Shown: one piece after another, positions 16,007 through 24,797 of the stretch
Layout: each line of letters begins with the position of its first letter
Numbering within the stretch: position 1 is the stretch's first letter
Source: Halanaerobium kushneri
Lineage (GTDB): Bacteria; Bacillota; Halanaerobiia; Halanaerobiales; Halanaerobiaceae
Assembly: GCF_900156285.1 (NCBI RefSeq)
Contig: NZ_FTNC01000007.1
Coordinates: 62,001-126,000, forward strand
DNA length: 64,000 nucleotides
Reading direction: 5' to 3'
Position numbers and translations under genes: made by a program
Notes under the pieces: model-generated
Seen by the model: only the letters and a program-made list of their open reading frames with translations
What the model was told of the DNA's origin: nothing
Databases searched by the model: none

Positions 16007-16234
16007 ATGACTTTAGTTGATATGAAACATGGACATAAATTTATAATAGATAAAATTGAAGATAAGGATACTCGTTTACAGGCCTTGCGTTTTGGAATTA
16101 GTGAGGGTTCGGAAATAGAGTGTGCTGGTTCAATGCCAGGTGGACCTGTTATTTTAAAGAAAAATTTGCAGGAGATTGCTATTGGTCGCAGGACAGCTGA
16201 GAAAATAAGTGTCAAGAAAAAAGGAATGATTTAA
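16007..16234 (+). CDS. feoA: Ferrous iron transport protein A
   Basis: Small SH3-like cytoplasmic protein of 75 residues that assists FeoB. Family features include LRFGISEGSEIECAGSMPGGPVILKKNLQEIAIGRRTAEKI. ATG 16007 is used, 8 bases after GGAGG; the TTG three bases earlier is possible. It sits first behind the Fur-type promoter and its stop abuts the feoB start. Confidence 0.93.
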   Translation: MTLVDMKHGHKFIIDKIEDKDTRLQALRFGISEGSEIECAGSMPGGPVILKKNLQEIAIGRRTAEKISVKKKGMI

Positions 16235-18097
16235 TTGAACGACTGCAGTCAGATAAATATTGATAGTGAACTGCAGGCTAATAAAAAGATAGTGCTGGCT
16301 GGAAATCCTAATGTAGGTAAATCAATATTTTTTAATTATCTTACAGGGATTTATGTCAGTGTTTCTAACTATCCCGGGACTACCCTTGATATAAGCAGCG
16401 GGAAAATGGGAGATGCAGCTGTTTATGATACACCAGGAGTTTATGGAGTCGGTTCCATAAATGATGAGGAAAGAGTAGCCAGGGATTTTATTATGTCTGC
16501 GGATATTATTATTAATGTTGTAGATGCAAGCCATTTAGAAAGAGATCTTTTTTTAACACAGCAGTTAATTGATCTCGACAAAAAAATAATTGTTGCTTTA
16601 AATATGATGGATGAAGTAGAAAAAAATAATATTTCTATTGATCTGGAAAATCTGGAAAAAGAGCTGGGAGTTCCTGTTATTCCCACAACTGCTGCTAAAA
16701 ATAGAGGTTTAGATCGGGTTAGAGATTCAATTGATAGTGCGGTTAATGGTAATAGTATATTTTCCAACAACTCTAATTTAGGTCAGAAATTAAATAATAT
16801 AAGAACAGCAGTGAAAAACACAGCTGATGCTTTAATGATTCTGGAGGAAGATGAAAATATTCGCTGCAATTATCCTGAGCTTCAGAATATTCCTGATCTC
16901 AGAGAAGAAATTTATACTGCTCGTCGTCAGAGGGTAGATCAAATTACAAATAGTGTTTTGACATATGATCAGAATACAGGTCAATTTGCTAGAAAATTGG
17001 GTTCATATATGTTGAAACCAGCAACTGCAATTCCGATGCTTTTAGTGCTTTTATATTTTATTTATCAATTTATTGGAGTTTTTATTGCGCAGACTGTTGT
17101 AGATTTTACAGAAGGATATATTTTTACTGATATTTACGAGCCATTTGTTAGAAATATAATAGCCAGTTCAATTGGTTTTGATAACTTTTTTGGTCAGCTG
17201 CTGGCTGGAGAATATGGGATTTTAACCATGGCGGTAACATATATTTTTGGCCTTCTTTTACCTTTAGTTGCCGGTTTTTATTTTTTGCTTTCTTTACTAG
17301 AAGACTCGGGTTATCTGCCAAGAATTGCTGTTTTGATGGATCGATTACTGCAAAAAATTGGTCTAAATGGAAGGGCAATTATCCCTATGCTTCTGGGCTT
17401 TGGCTGTGTGACCATGGCTACTATCACCACCAGATTATTGGGGACCAAAAGAGAAAGAATTATTGCTATTTTTCTTCTTGGTCTTGCTATCCCCTGTTCA
17501 GCTCAGCTTGGAGTTATTGCAGGGTTAATAGCTCAGCTTGATCTTGTATATATTTTAGTATATGTTCTAACAATATTTGCTGTCTATGTTCTTGCAGGCA
17601 CTTTCTTAAATAAAGTTTTGCCTGGTGAATCAAGTGATCTCTTAATTGATCTACCTCCGATTCGATTACCAGATCTTAAGAATGTTTTTAATAAAACCTA
17701 TCAGCAGACAGTAGCTTTTGTTAAAGAAGCTGGTCCTATCTTCGTTTTAGGTGCAGCTTTAATTACTGTGATGCAGAAAACAGGACTTCTTGCTTTAATT
17801 ACCAGCCTGGCAGAACCAGTAACTGTTAATTGGTTGGGACTGCCTGCGGAAACAGCTACAGCTTTTGTAATGGGAATAATTCGTCGTGATTTTGGTGCTG
17901 CAGGATTGACTGCCATTGCACTGACTCCAGCTCAGGTAACTATTTCTTTAATTACTTTGACTCTATTTGTACCCTGTATAGCAGCAATGATGATTATGGT
18001 TAAGGAAAGAAATTTTAAAGAAGCAGTTTATATTTGGTTTGGAAGCTGGATTACAGCATTTATAACTGGGGGGCTTGTTAATTTTTTGATATTTTAA
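16235..18097 (+). CDS. feoB: Ferrous iron transporter B
   Basis: Membrane Fe2+ transporter with an N-terminal G domain. The G1 motif GNPNVGKS is at residues 23-30, followed by the YPGTT switch I segment, DTPG and a NMMDE G4-like segment. The C-terminal half carries about eight or more membrane segments with the Gate motifs (LLGFGCVTMATITTR; IIRRDFGAAGLTAIALTP). Length (620) is normal. The start is a TTG directly after the feoA stop, so translation is probably coupled. Confidence 0.97.
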   Translation: MNDCSQINIDSELQANKKIVLAGNPNVGKSIFFNYLTGIYVSVSNYPGTTLDISSGKMGDAAVYDTPGVYGVGSINDEERVARDFIMSADIIINVVDASHLERDLFLTQQLIDLDKKIIVALNMMDEVEKNNISIDLENLEKELGVPVIPTTAAKNRGLDRVRDSIDSAVNGNSIFSNNSNLGQKLNNIRTAVKNTADALMILEEDENIRCNYPELQNIPDLREEIYTARRQRVDQITNSVLTYDQNTGQFARKLGSYMLKPATAIPMLLVLLYFIYQFIGVFIAQTVVDFTEGYIFTDIYEPFVRNIIASSIGFDNFFGQLLAGEYGILTMAVTYIFGLLLPLVAGFYFLLSLLEDSGYLPRIAVLMDRLLQKIGLNGRAIIPMLLGFGCVTMATITTRLLGTKRERIIAIFLLGLAIPCSAQLGVIAGLIAQLDLVYILVYVLTIFAVYVLAGTFLNKVLPGESSDLLIDLPPIRLPDLKNVFNKTYQQTVAFVKEAGPIFVLGAALITVMQKTGLLALITSLAEPVTVNWLGLPAETATAFVMGIIRRDFGAAGLTAIALTPAQVTISLITLTLFVPCIAAMMIMVKERNFKEAVYIWFGSWITAFITGGLVNFLIF

Positions 18098-18177
18098 ATT
18101 AACTTAATTTAATTGAGTTAAAATCTTGACTGTCTATTTATTTGATATTAATTTTAAAAGAAAGAGGGTGCAGCAGG

Positions 18178-18339
18178 TTGGATAATTGTAATTTGAACAA
18201 ACAGAACAGTGAGGATAAGAAAATAATTTGTCCTACCTGTGGTTATAAGATGGAAAAATTTAAAACAATTAAATGTCCGCGCTGTAATAGTTATTTATTC
18301 AAAAAGTGTTCTGAATGTGATAAATGCTCTTTATTTTAG
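18178..18339 (+). CDS. Small zinc-ribbon protein downstream of feoB
   Basis: About 53 residues from TTG 18178, which has AGAGGGTG 7 bases upstream. It carries four Cys pairs or near-pairs: CPTCG, CPRCN, and CSECDKC at the end, a double zinc-ribbon or rubredoxin-like pattern. It lacks a winged-helix FeoC fold as far as can be read. It lies 80 bases after feoB and before an RseC-like gene, so an iron- or redox-linked accessory role is possible but unproven. An upstream in-frame start at 18142 would lack a ribosome site. Confidence 0.65.
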   Translation: MDNCNLNKQNSEDKKIICPTCGYKMEKFKTIKCPRCNSYLFKKCSECDKCSLF

Positions 18340-18452
18340 AAATTATTTCTGTTAAAATATATTTGGATTAATAAACTGAAGCTTGATCATGATTTTTGTA
18401 ATATTTGTTTTTGATTGGATTTATATAATTAATTGAAGAAAGAGTGATTTTG

Positions 18453-18908
18453 ATGAAGGAAAAAGCAAGAGTGATAAAAAAAGAAGATGGTCAGAGTTTG
18501 GTTCAGATAATAAGGACATCTGCCTGCAGTCACTGTGACGAAAAATGTATGCTGGCTGATGATTCACATGAGGTAGAAGAGATGGAAGTTCTTGTAAATG
18601 ATCCAATTGGAGCAGAGGTTGGTAATATGGTTGAATTAGAAATGGGGGCCAGGCCAATTTTGTTTTCTGCTTTTATTGTTTATCTTTTGCCTTTAGTAGC
18701 TATTATAGCTGGTTATTTTGCCGGCAGCAGCTGGTTATCTGTGTTTGTCAGTAGTGCAGAAATAGCTGGAATTATTGGCTCTGGAATCGGATTTTTACTT
18801 TCATTTGTTTTACTGAGAGTTTTTGATAAAAAAGCTGGATCTAAAAGTTATTTTCATCCTGAAATAACACGAGTTGTAACTCACAATGGATTTTATTATG
18901 ATAATTAA
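18453..18908 (+). CDS. RseC/MucC-type (SoxR-reducing system) membrane protein
   Basis: About 151 residues. The N-terminal half has the family's clustered cysteines C25, C28 and C32 (ACSHCDEKC), a beta-rich segment (VLVNDPIGAEVGNMVELEM), then two membrane segments (about 70-92 and 97-122). RseC-family proteins are linked to Rnf-type electron transport and SoxR reduction. ATG 18453 is chosen over the in-frame TTG at 18444. Its place after feoAB and the zinc-ribbon protein suggests a redox link; no rnf gene is in the window. Confidence 0.82.
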   Translation: MKEKARVIKKEDGQSLVQIIRTSACSHCDEKCMLADDSHEVEEMEVLVNDPIGAEVGNMVELEMGARPILFSAFIVYLLPLVAIIAGYFAGSSWLSVFVSSAEIAGIIGSGIGFLLSFVLLRVFDKKAGSKSYFHPEITRVVTHNGFYYDN

Positions 18909-18923
18909 AATATAATGAAGGAT

Positions 18924-18956
18924 CAGGCGGCAGGCTGGATGCCTGCCTGGAGCCTG
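18924..18956. repeat. GC-rich hairpin after the RseC-like gene
   Basis: An outer stem CAGGC/GCCTG and an inner stem GGCAGGC/GCCTGCC around the loop TGGAT, with a 4-base bulge TGGA, give a strong structure in otherwise AT-rich DNA. There is no T-run immediately after it, so it is not a standard terminator. It may stabilise the upstream mRNA end or be part of a small RNA. The remainder up to 19071 shows nothing recognisable. Confidence 0.55.
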
Positions 18957-19071
18957 GACTGCAATGGTTATCGACTGGACTTAGAGGTGGTTATATTTTT
19001 TATCGATTTAAAAAAAGAAAGTAATTAATATATGAATGATTTATCAGAATATTTTTACTTTTTAAAAATAC

Positions 19072-19100
19072 TTGCAATTCTCTTAGGACAGCTATATAAT
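19072..19100 (+). promoter_or_regulatory. Promoter of the argF T-box transcript
   Basis: TTGCAA (19072-19077), a 17-base spacer and a perfect TATAAT (19095-19100) lie about 60 bases ahead of the T-box structure. Confidence 0.75.
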
Positions 19101-19159
19101 TATAAAAAATAAGATTCATAATAAATAAATCCAGTGAATGAGAAAGTAAAAATAATTTT

Positions 19160-19359
19160 GCTTTTAGAAGCAAGGTGGAGTAGCTGAAAGTCCATCAGGT
19201 AGATTATTTTGAAACGCACTCAGGAGGATCTCTGTTGAAAGAAGTAGGTGGAGACGTCGGACACGCGTTAAGTTCTAGAGTGGTCAGTTATTGCTGGCAA
19301 CTGGAGTGGTAACACGGGTAATTCCTCGTCTCTTTTTGTTAAGAGTACGGGGGTTTTTT
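19160..19359 (+). promoter_or_regulatory. T-box leader (probably arginine-specific) with terminator
   Basis: The antiterminator core TGGAGTGGTAACACGGG (19302-19318) closely follows the T-box consensus, and a terminator with CCTCGT/ACGGGG arms and a T-run ends at 19359. Upstream, AGTA (19179-19182) and GAAA-CGC-A fit the specifier-loop pattern, with CGC (Arg) at 19215-19217; the stem I folding was not computed. The UGGU sequence would pair with a tRNA ending ACCA. Uncharged tRNA-Arg would stabilise antitermination and switch on argF. Confidence 0.85.
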
Positions 19360-19488
19360 AGTTTATAATGGTTTTTATAAGATCATTGTTTTTTTAACTT
19401 GATATTTTAGTTTTTTAAATTATTAAAGTAATTGAAGAATTAGCAAATAATTTTTAAAAGCCAGCGAGAATTTAAGGAGGAGATTATT

Positions 19489-20478
19489 ATGGCTTATAAT
19501 TTAAAAGGAAGAAATTTATTAACTCTTAAAGATTTTTCAAAGGACGAAATTAATTATTTATTATCTTTATCGGAGGATTTGAAGGCCAAAAAGAGAGCAG
19601 GTATTGAAGGGAAAAGTCTCTCGGGGAAAAATATTGCTTTGATTTTTGAAAAGCCATCTACCAGAACCAGATGTGCTTTTGCAGTAGCTGCAAAAGATGA
19701 AGGGGGAATGCCTGAATATCTTGGTAAAAATGATATTCAGCTTGGAAAAAAAGAGACTGTCGCAGATACAGCAAGAGTATTGGGGAGAATGTTTGATGGA
19801 ATTGAGTTTAGAGGCTATGAACACAAAACTGTCGAAATTTTGGGCGAATATGCGGGTGTCCCTGTTTGGAATGGATTAACTGATCTTTATCATCCAACTC
19901 AAATTCTTGCTGATTTTTTGACTTTAAAAGAAAACTTTTCTAAACTGGAAGATTTAAATTTGGTTTATACTGGTGATGGAAGGAATAATATGGCGAATTC
20001 ACTTATGGTGGGTTCAGCAATTATGGGAATTAATTATACTATTGTTGCTCCTGAAGAACTCTGGCCTGATAAAGATCTGATTAAGGAGTGTAAAAAAACA
20101 GCAGCTGAGTCAGGAGCAAAAATTGAAATAACAGCTGATATAAAAGATGGTGTTGAAGGTGCTGATGCAATCTATACTGATGTCTGGGTTTCAATGGGTG
20201 AAGAAGCTGAATTCAAAAAAAGAATTGAACTTTTAACTCCCTATCAGGTTAATATGGAGATGATTAAGCTGACAAAAAATCCAGATGTTATATTTCTGCA
20301 CTGTTTGCCAGCTTATCATAATACAGAAACTGAAAACGGCAAAAAAATATTTGAAGAATATGGATTGAAAGAAATGGAAGTTTCAGATGAAATTTTTGAG
20401 AGCAAGTATTCTAAGGTTTTTGATCAGGCTGAAAATAGAATGCATACAATTAAAGCTGTTATGACAGCTACACTATAG
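19489..20478 (+). CDS. argF: Ornithine carbamoyltransferase
   Basis: Forms citrulline from ornithine and carbamoyl phosphate, in arginine synthesis or reversibly in the arginine deiminase route. The 329-residue protein has the carbamoyl-phosphate motif STRTR at 57-61, the HPTQ motif and HCLP at 271-274. AAGGAGG precedes the ATG. The arginine-type T-box ahead of it argues for a biosynthetic role. It is not clustered with other arg genes; only a GNAT gene follows. Confidence 0.95.
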   Translation: MAYNLKGRNLLTLKDFSKDEINYLLSLSEDLKAKKRAGIEGKSLSGKNIALIFEKPSTRTRCAFAVAAKDEGGMPEYLGKNDIQLGKKETVADTARVLGRMFDGIEFRGYEHKTVEILGEYAGVPVWNGLTDLYHPTQILADFLTLKENFSKLEDLNLVYTGDGRNNMANSLMVGSAIMGINYTIVAPEELWPDKDLIKECKKTAAESGAKIEITADIKDGVEGADAIYTDVWVSMGEEAEFKKRIELLTPYQVNMEMIKLTKNPDVIFLHCLPAYHNTETENGKKIFEEYGLKEMEVSDEIFESKYSKVFDQAENRMHTIKAVMTATL

Positions 20479-20492
20479 GGGTGATTGCAGTG

Positions 20493-20987
20493 ATGACAGC
20501 AGTTAGCAGAAAGAATAAGTATACATGTCGACAGGGTAAATTAGTTGATGCAGAGGAAATCCATATTTTAATGCAGCAGGCCTTTGCAGATTATGCGAAG
20601 AAAGATGATGGAGAGAAAGTAATTAACTCTGCCTTAAGAGAAGAATTAGAAGCTGTAAAGGCAGATTTAAATAGAAATACTGTATTGGTGCTTAGTGATG
20701 GAGATCAAATAATTGCTTCTCTTAGACTGGAAGAGATTAGCGAGAAAAGATATCTTCTTAAACGTTTTGCAGTCTCACCTGATTATCAAAATCAGGGACT
20801 TGGAACAATGCTTTTTCAGCAGGCAGTAGATAAATTAAAGAATTTAGATGCACATTACTTACAGCTCTATTCTTCTTTAGAAGATAAAAAATTAATAAGT
20901 TTTTATCGGGGACTGGGTTTTAATTGTCTGGAAACAGACCATAGTAAAGGTTATGAACGAGGTCTCTGGGTAAAAACAATTAAATAA
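20493..20987 (+). CDS. GNAT-family N-acetyltransferase
   Basis: About 164 residues with the acetyl-CoA-binding A motif LKRFAVSPDYQNQGLGTMLFQQAVDKL and a terminal FYRGLGF segment. The substrate is unknown. It overlaps the argF region by only a short gap and has AGGGGTG upstream; ATG 20493 or GTG 20490 are both possible starts. Sharing the arginine T-box transcript suggests, without proof, an amino-acid or amine substrate. Confidence 0.8.
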   Translation: MTAVSRKNKYTCRQGKLVDAEEIHILMQQAFADYAKKDDGEKVINSALREELEAVKADLNRNTVLVLSDGDQIIASLRLEEISEKRYLLKRFAVSPDYQNQGLGTMLFQQAVDKLKNLDAHYLQLYSSLEDKKLISFYRGLGFNCLETDHSKGYERGLWVKTIK

Positions 20988-20988
20988 A

Positions 20989-21011
20989 TTTGTCGAAATT
21001 CCCTCGACAAA
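20989..21011 (+). terminator. Hairpin after the GNAT gene, likely terminator
   Basis: TTTGTCGA pairs perfectly with TCGACAAA around a 7-base loop directly after the stop codon. The tail CTTCATTTTAAAT is only moderately T-rich. Confidence 0.6.
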
Positions 21012-21055
21012 CTTCATTTTAAATAATATTAAATTATTTAAGAATGGAGAAGTGA

Positions 21056-21089
21056 GAAACCCACTCTGTTTGCGAGCAGTGTGGGTTTC
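21056..21089. repeat. Strong hairpin upstream of selA
   Basis: GAAACCCAC pairs perfectly with GTGGGTTTC, and CTG with CAG inside it. A later T-rich stretch (CTTATATCTGTTTTTT) follows after several bases. It may be a second terminator after argF-GNAT or a structure in a selA leader. Confidence 0.55.
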
Positions 21090-21122
21090 CTTATATCTGT
21101 TTTTTAAAGGTATTAGACTATT

Positions 21123-21151
21123 TTGGCAGAAATAATAGTATAGGATAAGAT
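21123..21151 (+). promoter_or_regulatory. Candidate promoter of selAB
   Basis: TTGGCA (21123-21128), a 17-base spacer and TAAGAT (21146-21151), about 20 bases ahead of the selA start. Confidence 0.55.
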
Positions 21152-21172
21152 TATAAATTTGGGGGAATTGAA

Positions 21173-22594
21173 ATGCAAAAAAAAGAGATTCTGCAATCTA
21201 TTCCAGCTGTAAATGATTTTTTGGCTGCGCCTGAGGCTGGTTTATTAATAGAAAAATATTCAAGAAAAGAATTTTTAAAAGTATTGAGAGAAGAGTTAAA
21301 TAAAATTCGCAGTCAAATTATTAATTCCAGAGGTGAAATTCAGAAGGATGAATTCGATTATAGTTCTTTAAATATAAAAATTATAATAAATAATCTAGCA
21401 GAAAAATTAAAATTAGAGTCAAATGTTGGCATAAAGAAGGCTATTAATGCTACCGGAGTAATTATTCATACAAATCTTGGTAGGTCAGTATTAGCAAAAG
21501 AAGCTTTAAATAAAGTTATGGAAGTTTCAGAAAATTATTCTACTCTGGAACTTGATCTTAAAAGTGGTCAGCGCGGTTATCGCTCTAAAAAAGTCAAAAA
21601 AATATTTAAGGATTTAACTGGAGCTGAATCCGCTGTGGTTGTTAACAATAATGCGGCAGCAGTGATGCTGATTTTAACTGCTCTGATGCGGGATAAAGAA
21701 GTAGTAATTTCCCGGGGTGAAATGGTTGAGATAGGTGGCTCTTTTCGAATTCCTGAGGTGATGGAAAATAGTGGGGCTATTTTAAAAGAAGTTGGTTCCA
21801 CTAACAGAGTTTATGTAAAAGACTATTTGAATGCTGTTAGTGAAAAGACTGGTGCTTTTATAAAGGTTCACCCAAGTAATTATAGGATTGAAGGATTTAC
21901 ACATTCAGTTAAAACATCAGAATTAGTAAGAGTAGCCAAAAAAAATAATCTGCCAGTAATTGAAGATCTGGGCAGTGGAATTATATTTAACTTAAGTGAA
22001 TATGGCCTTCCAGATGAGCCAACTGTAAAAGAAAGAATAGAAGCCGGGATAGATATTTTAACTTTCAGTGGTGATAAGCTTTTGGGGGGGCCACAGGCGG
22101 GGATTATTGTTGGCAGGAAAAAATATTTAAATCAGATTGAATCACATCCAATGATGCGAGCTCTGCGAGTAGACAAGATGACTCTTGCAGCCCTGGAAGA
22201 GACGCTTAATCTTTACTATAATTTTGATGAGGCAGTTAAAAAAATTCCAACTTTAAAGATGATTACTGAAAAGCCAGAAAATGTTAAATCAAAAGCTCAG
22301 CAACTTTTAAATAAGATTAAAAAAGTAGAAGGATTAAAGATTGAATTGGTAAAAACAGAGGCCAGGGTGGGTGGAGGAGCTTTTCCGGTAAGTACTTTTG
22401 ACAGCTATGGGTTGGCAGTTGAAACTGGAACAAAAGATATCGAAAATTTAGTTTCAAAACTTAGAACTTCAAAAAATTCTGTAATTGCTAGAATTCAGGC
22501 AGACAGAGCGATTTTCGATTTGAAAACTGTTAGATCGATCCAGCTTGATCAACTGGCTGCTTCTATAAATAAAGCCGTATCTGAGGTGTTTTAA
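21173..22594 (+). CDS. selA: L-seryl-tRNA(Sec) selenium transferase
   Basis: PLP enzyme that converts seryl-tRNA(Sec) to selenocysteyl-tRNA(Sec) using selenophosphate. The 473 residues are full length. Typical segments are the N-terminal helical domain, INATGVIIHTNLGRS, and the PLP lysine K302 in FSGDKLLGGPQAG. GGGGG precedes the ATG. The stop abuts selB, and tRNA-Sec follows, making a complete incorporation module apart from selD, which is not in the window. Confidence 0.96.
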   Translation: MQKKEILQSIPAVNDFLAAPEAGLLIEKYSRKEFLKVLREELNKIRSQIINSRGEIQKDEFDYSSLNIKIIINNLAEKLKLESNVGIKKAINATGVIIHTNLGRSVLAKEALNKVMEVSENYSTLELDLKSGQRGYRSKKVKKIFKDLTGAESAVVVNNNAAAVMLILTALMRDKEVVISRGEMVEIGGSFRIPEVMENSGAILKEVGSTNRVYVKDYLNAVSEKTGAFIKVHPSNYRIEGFTHSVKTSELVRVAKKNNLPVIEDLGSGIIFNLSEYGLPDEPTVKERIEAGIDILTFSGDKLLGGPQAGIIVGRKKYLNQIESHPMMRALRVDKMTLAALEETLNLYYNFDEAVKKIPTLKMITEKPENVKSKAQQLLNKIKKVEGLKIELVKTEARVGGGAFPVSTFDSYGLAVETGTKDIENLVSKLRTSKNSVIARIQADRAIFDLKTVRSIQLDQLAASINKAVSEVF

Positions 22595-24505
22595 ATGAGT
22601 AAAAATGTTATTATCGGTACAGCAGGCCATATAGATCATGGCAAAACAACTTTGATTAAAGCTCTAACCGGAGAAGATACCGATCGTCTGCTGGTAGAAA
22701 AGCAGCGAGGAATTTCGATTGAATCTGCCTTTACACATCTGGAAAACAAGGAAACTCAGGTGCGTAATTTAAATCTGGGAATTATAGATGTTCCGGGCCA
22801 TCAGAAATTTGTTAATAAAATGCTTGCAGCAGCAGGTGGAATAGACCTGGCTTTAATAGTAGTGGCAGCAGATGAAGGTGTAATGCCTCAGACAAAGGAA
22901 CACCTTTCAATATTAGAGTTAATGGGAACAAAATCAGCTCTAATTGTAATTAACAAAATAGATCTAGTTGATAAAGAATGGCTTGCTTTAATAAAACTGG
23001 ATATTTTAGATCAATTTAGCGGAACTTTTGCAGATAATGCAGAAATTTTAGAGGTTTCAGCAGTTAAAGATCAGGGAATAAAAAAATTAAAAAATAAAAT
23101 AATTGAACTAGCTGCTAAGATTAAGATAAATTCGACGGTTCAAATTCCTTATTATCCTATAGATAGAGTTTTTTCTTTGAAAGGACAGGGAACTATTGTT
23201 ACCGGGACTCTTTTTACGGGAGAATTTTATTCAGGACAGGAATTATATTTATACCCAAAAGCAAAGAAAATAAAAATTAAAGGCATGGAAAATCATCGAA
23301 AAAAAATTAAAAGAGCAAATTCAGGCAGCAGAGTGGGTATTAATCTCAGTTATCCAGATAAAAATGAAATCAGGCGCGGTGATGTTATCTCTACTGCTGA
23401 ATCTTTACTTAGCACCAAGTATGTGGAAGCAAAATTGAAGATTCTTGATTCAATAAATTTTCGGGTGACAAATGGGGACAGAGTTCATTTTTATGCTGGT
23501 GCTAATGAGGTGATGGGAACTATTAATATTTATGGAAGAAAAGAAGCCTTTCCCGGAGAAGAAATATTTATAAAAATAAAGCTTGAACAAAAAATATCAC
23601 CTTATTACAGGCAGAAATTTGTGCTTAGACGTTTCTCGCCTCTGCAAACTATAGGTGGTGGTGAAATACTAGAAATTGATCCTCCTCCCAGAAGAAAAAA
23701 AGATTCGAAAGAAGTAATCAATCATCTAAATTTATTAAATGAAATAACTATCAAAGATACTCTGGAGTTATTTATTAAAAATCAAACTATTACATATCTA
23801 AATTTCTTAAAGAAGAAAACTTCTTTAAAGACTGAAAACATACTAAGCCTCCTTTCAGAATTAAAGGCGGCAGATAAGATTGTAGAACTAAAAACTGATT
23901 ATAGTTTTATTCATCACGATAATTTTAATGATTTAGCAGATAAAATAAGCAAAGTTATAAATGATTATCATCAACAGCACAGACTTAAATTAGGAATTCC
24001 CCGAGAAGAAATTCGTTCCAGACTTACCTTAAGTTTAAGCAAAAAAGAATTAGATAAAATATTAAATATCTTATTCGATAAAAATTTACTAATCGAAAAA
24101 AAATATCTTGTTGCTCTGCGAAATTTTAATATTAAGCTGACTGACAGAGAAAAAAAACAGAAAGAGTATGTTATAAATAAAATTAGAGAAAATTATTTTG
24201 CTCCTCCAGGCAGAAAAGAACTTCTGGCAGAAAATCAGGAGCTGGAATCTATAATAGATTATCTTGAGCAGACTTCAGAATTAATCCGTCTGGATCAGGA
24301 TCTATATTTTGATAAAAATATTTTTTTAAGAATAAGAATAATTTTACAAGACTATTTTAAAACAAATAAAACAATTGAACTGTCAGAATTTAGAGACCTA
24401 TTAGATAGCAGCCGCAAATATGCTCTTGTACTTTTAGAAAAATGTGATCAACTTCAGCTTACTGTGCGCAGAGGAGATATTCGTTATCCTGGAAATAAAC
24501 TCTAG
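22595..24505 (+). CDS. selB: Selenocysteine-specific elongation factor
   Basis: SelB delivers selenocysteyl-tRNA to UGA codons marked by a SECIS hairpin. The G1 motif GHIDHGKT is at residues 11-18, followed by DVPGHQKFV and NKIDLVD. Domains II-III are followed by a long C-terminal part (about 370-636) of winged-helix repeats that bind the SECIS RNA. ATG follows the selA stop by zero bases. Length 636 is normal. Confidence 0.96.
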   Translation: MSKNVIIGTAGHIDHGKTTLIKALTGEDTDRLLVEKQRGISIESAFTHLENKETQVRNLNLGIIDVPGHQKFVNKMLAAAGGIDLALIVVAADEGVMPQTKEHLSILELMGTKSALIVINKIDLVDKEWLALIKLDILDQFSGTFADNAEILEVSAVKDQGIKKLKNKIIELAAKIKINSTVQIPYYPIDRVFSLKGQGTIVTGTLFTGEFYSGQELYLYPKAKKIKIKGMENHRKKIKRANSGSRVGINLSYPDKNEIRRGDVISTAESLLSTKYVEAKLKILDSINFRVTNGDRVHFYAGANEVMGTINIYGRKEAFPGEEIFIKIKLEQKISPYYRQKFVLRRFSPLQTIGGGEILEIDPPPRRKKDSKEVINHLNLLNEITIKDTLELFIKNQTITYLNFLKKKTSLKTENILSLLSELKAADKIVELKTDYSFIHHDNFNDLADKISKVINDYHQQHRLKLGIPREEIRSRLTLSLSKKELDKILNILFDKNLLIEKKYLVALRNFNIKLTDREKKQKEYVINKIRENYFAPPGRKELLAENQELESIIDYLEQTSELIRLDQDLYFDKNIFLRIRIILQDYFKTNKTIELSEFRDLLDSSRKYALVLLEKCDQLQLTVRRGDIRYPGNKL

Positions 24506-24553
24506 TGGTTTTTGATTTTTGGCTAAAGAGATTAATTCTTTTATTATAACTGC

Positions 24554-24582
24554 TTGAATAACTGGAAATATCATGTTAAAAT
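24554..24582 (+). promoter_or_regulatory. Promoter of tRNA-Sec
   Basis: TTGAAT (24554-24559), a 17-base spacer and TAAAAT (24577-24582) lie 18 bases ahead of the mature tRNA. It allows expression apart from selAB. Confidence 0.7.
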
Positions 24583-24599
24583 TATTAAAGAAAATAGTC

Positions 24600-24698
24600 G
24601 GGAGTGGCTGTGTCCATGGTGGACATCCTGGACTTCAAATCTAATGGCAGGCAGGCGGACCTGTCTGTGGTGGGTTCGATTCCCACACATTCCCGCCA
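24600..24698 (+). tRNA. selC: Selenocysteine tRNA (anticodon TCA)
   Basis: A 99-base tRNA with a long acceptor arm (GGGAGTG with CATTCCC), an anticodon loop TTCAAAT giving TCA, a long variable arm (GCAGGCAGGCGGACCTGTCTG), T-loop TTCGATT, discriminator G and encoded CCA. Size, long variable arm and UGA-reading anticodon are diagnostic, and selAB lies directly upstream. Confidence 0.97.
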
Positions 24699-24702
24699 TT
24701 TG

Positions 24703-24736
24703 ACTGCAGTCTGAGGGCTGTAGTTTATTTTTATTT
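24703..24736 (+). terminator. Terminator after tRNA-Sec
   Basis: ACTGCAG pairs with CTGTAGT (one G-T pair) around an 8-base loop, followed by TTATTTTTATTT. Confidence 0.7.
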
Positions 24737-24797
24737 CGTTATATATTTTATATTATTTTGATATATTTTAAAACAAACACATATGAGGGGAATAAAA

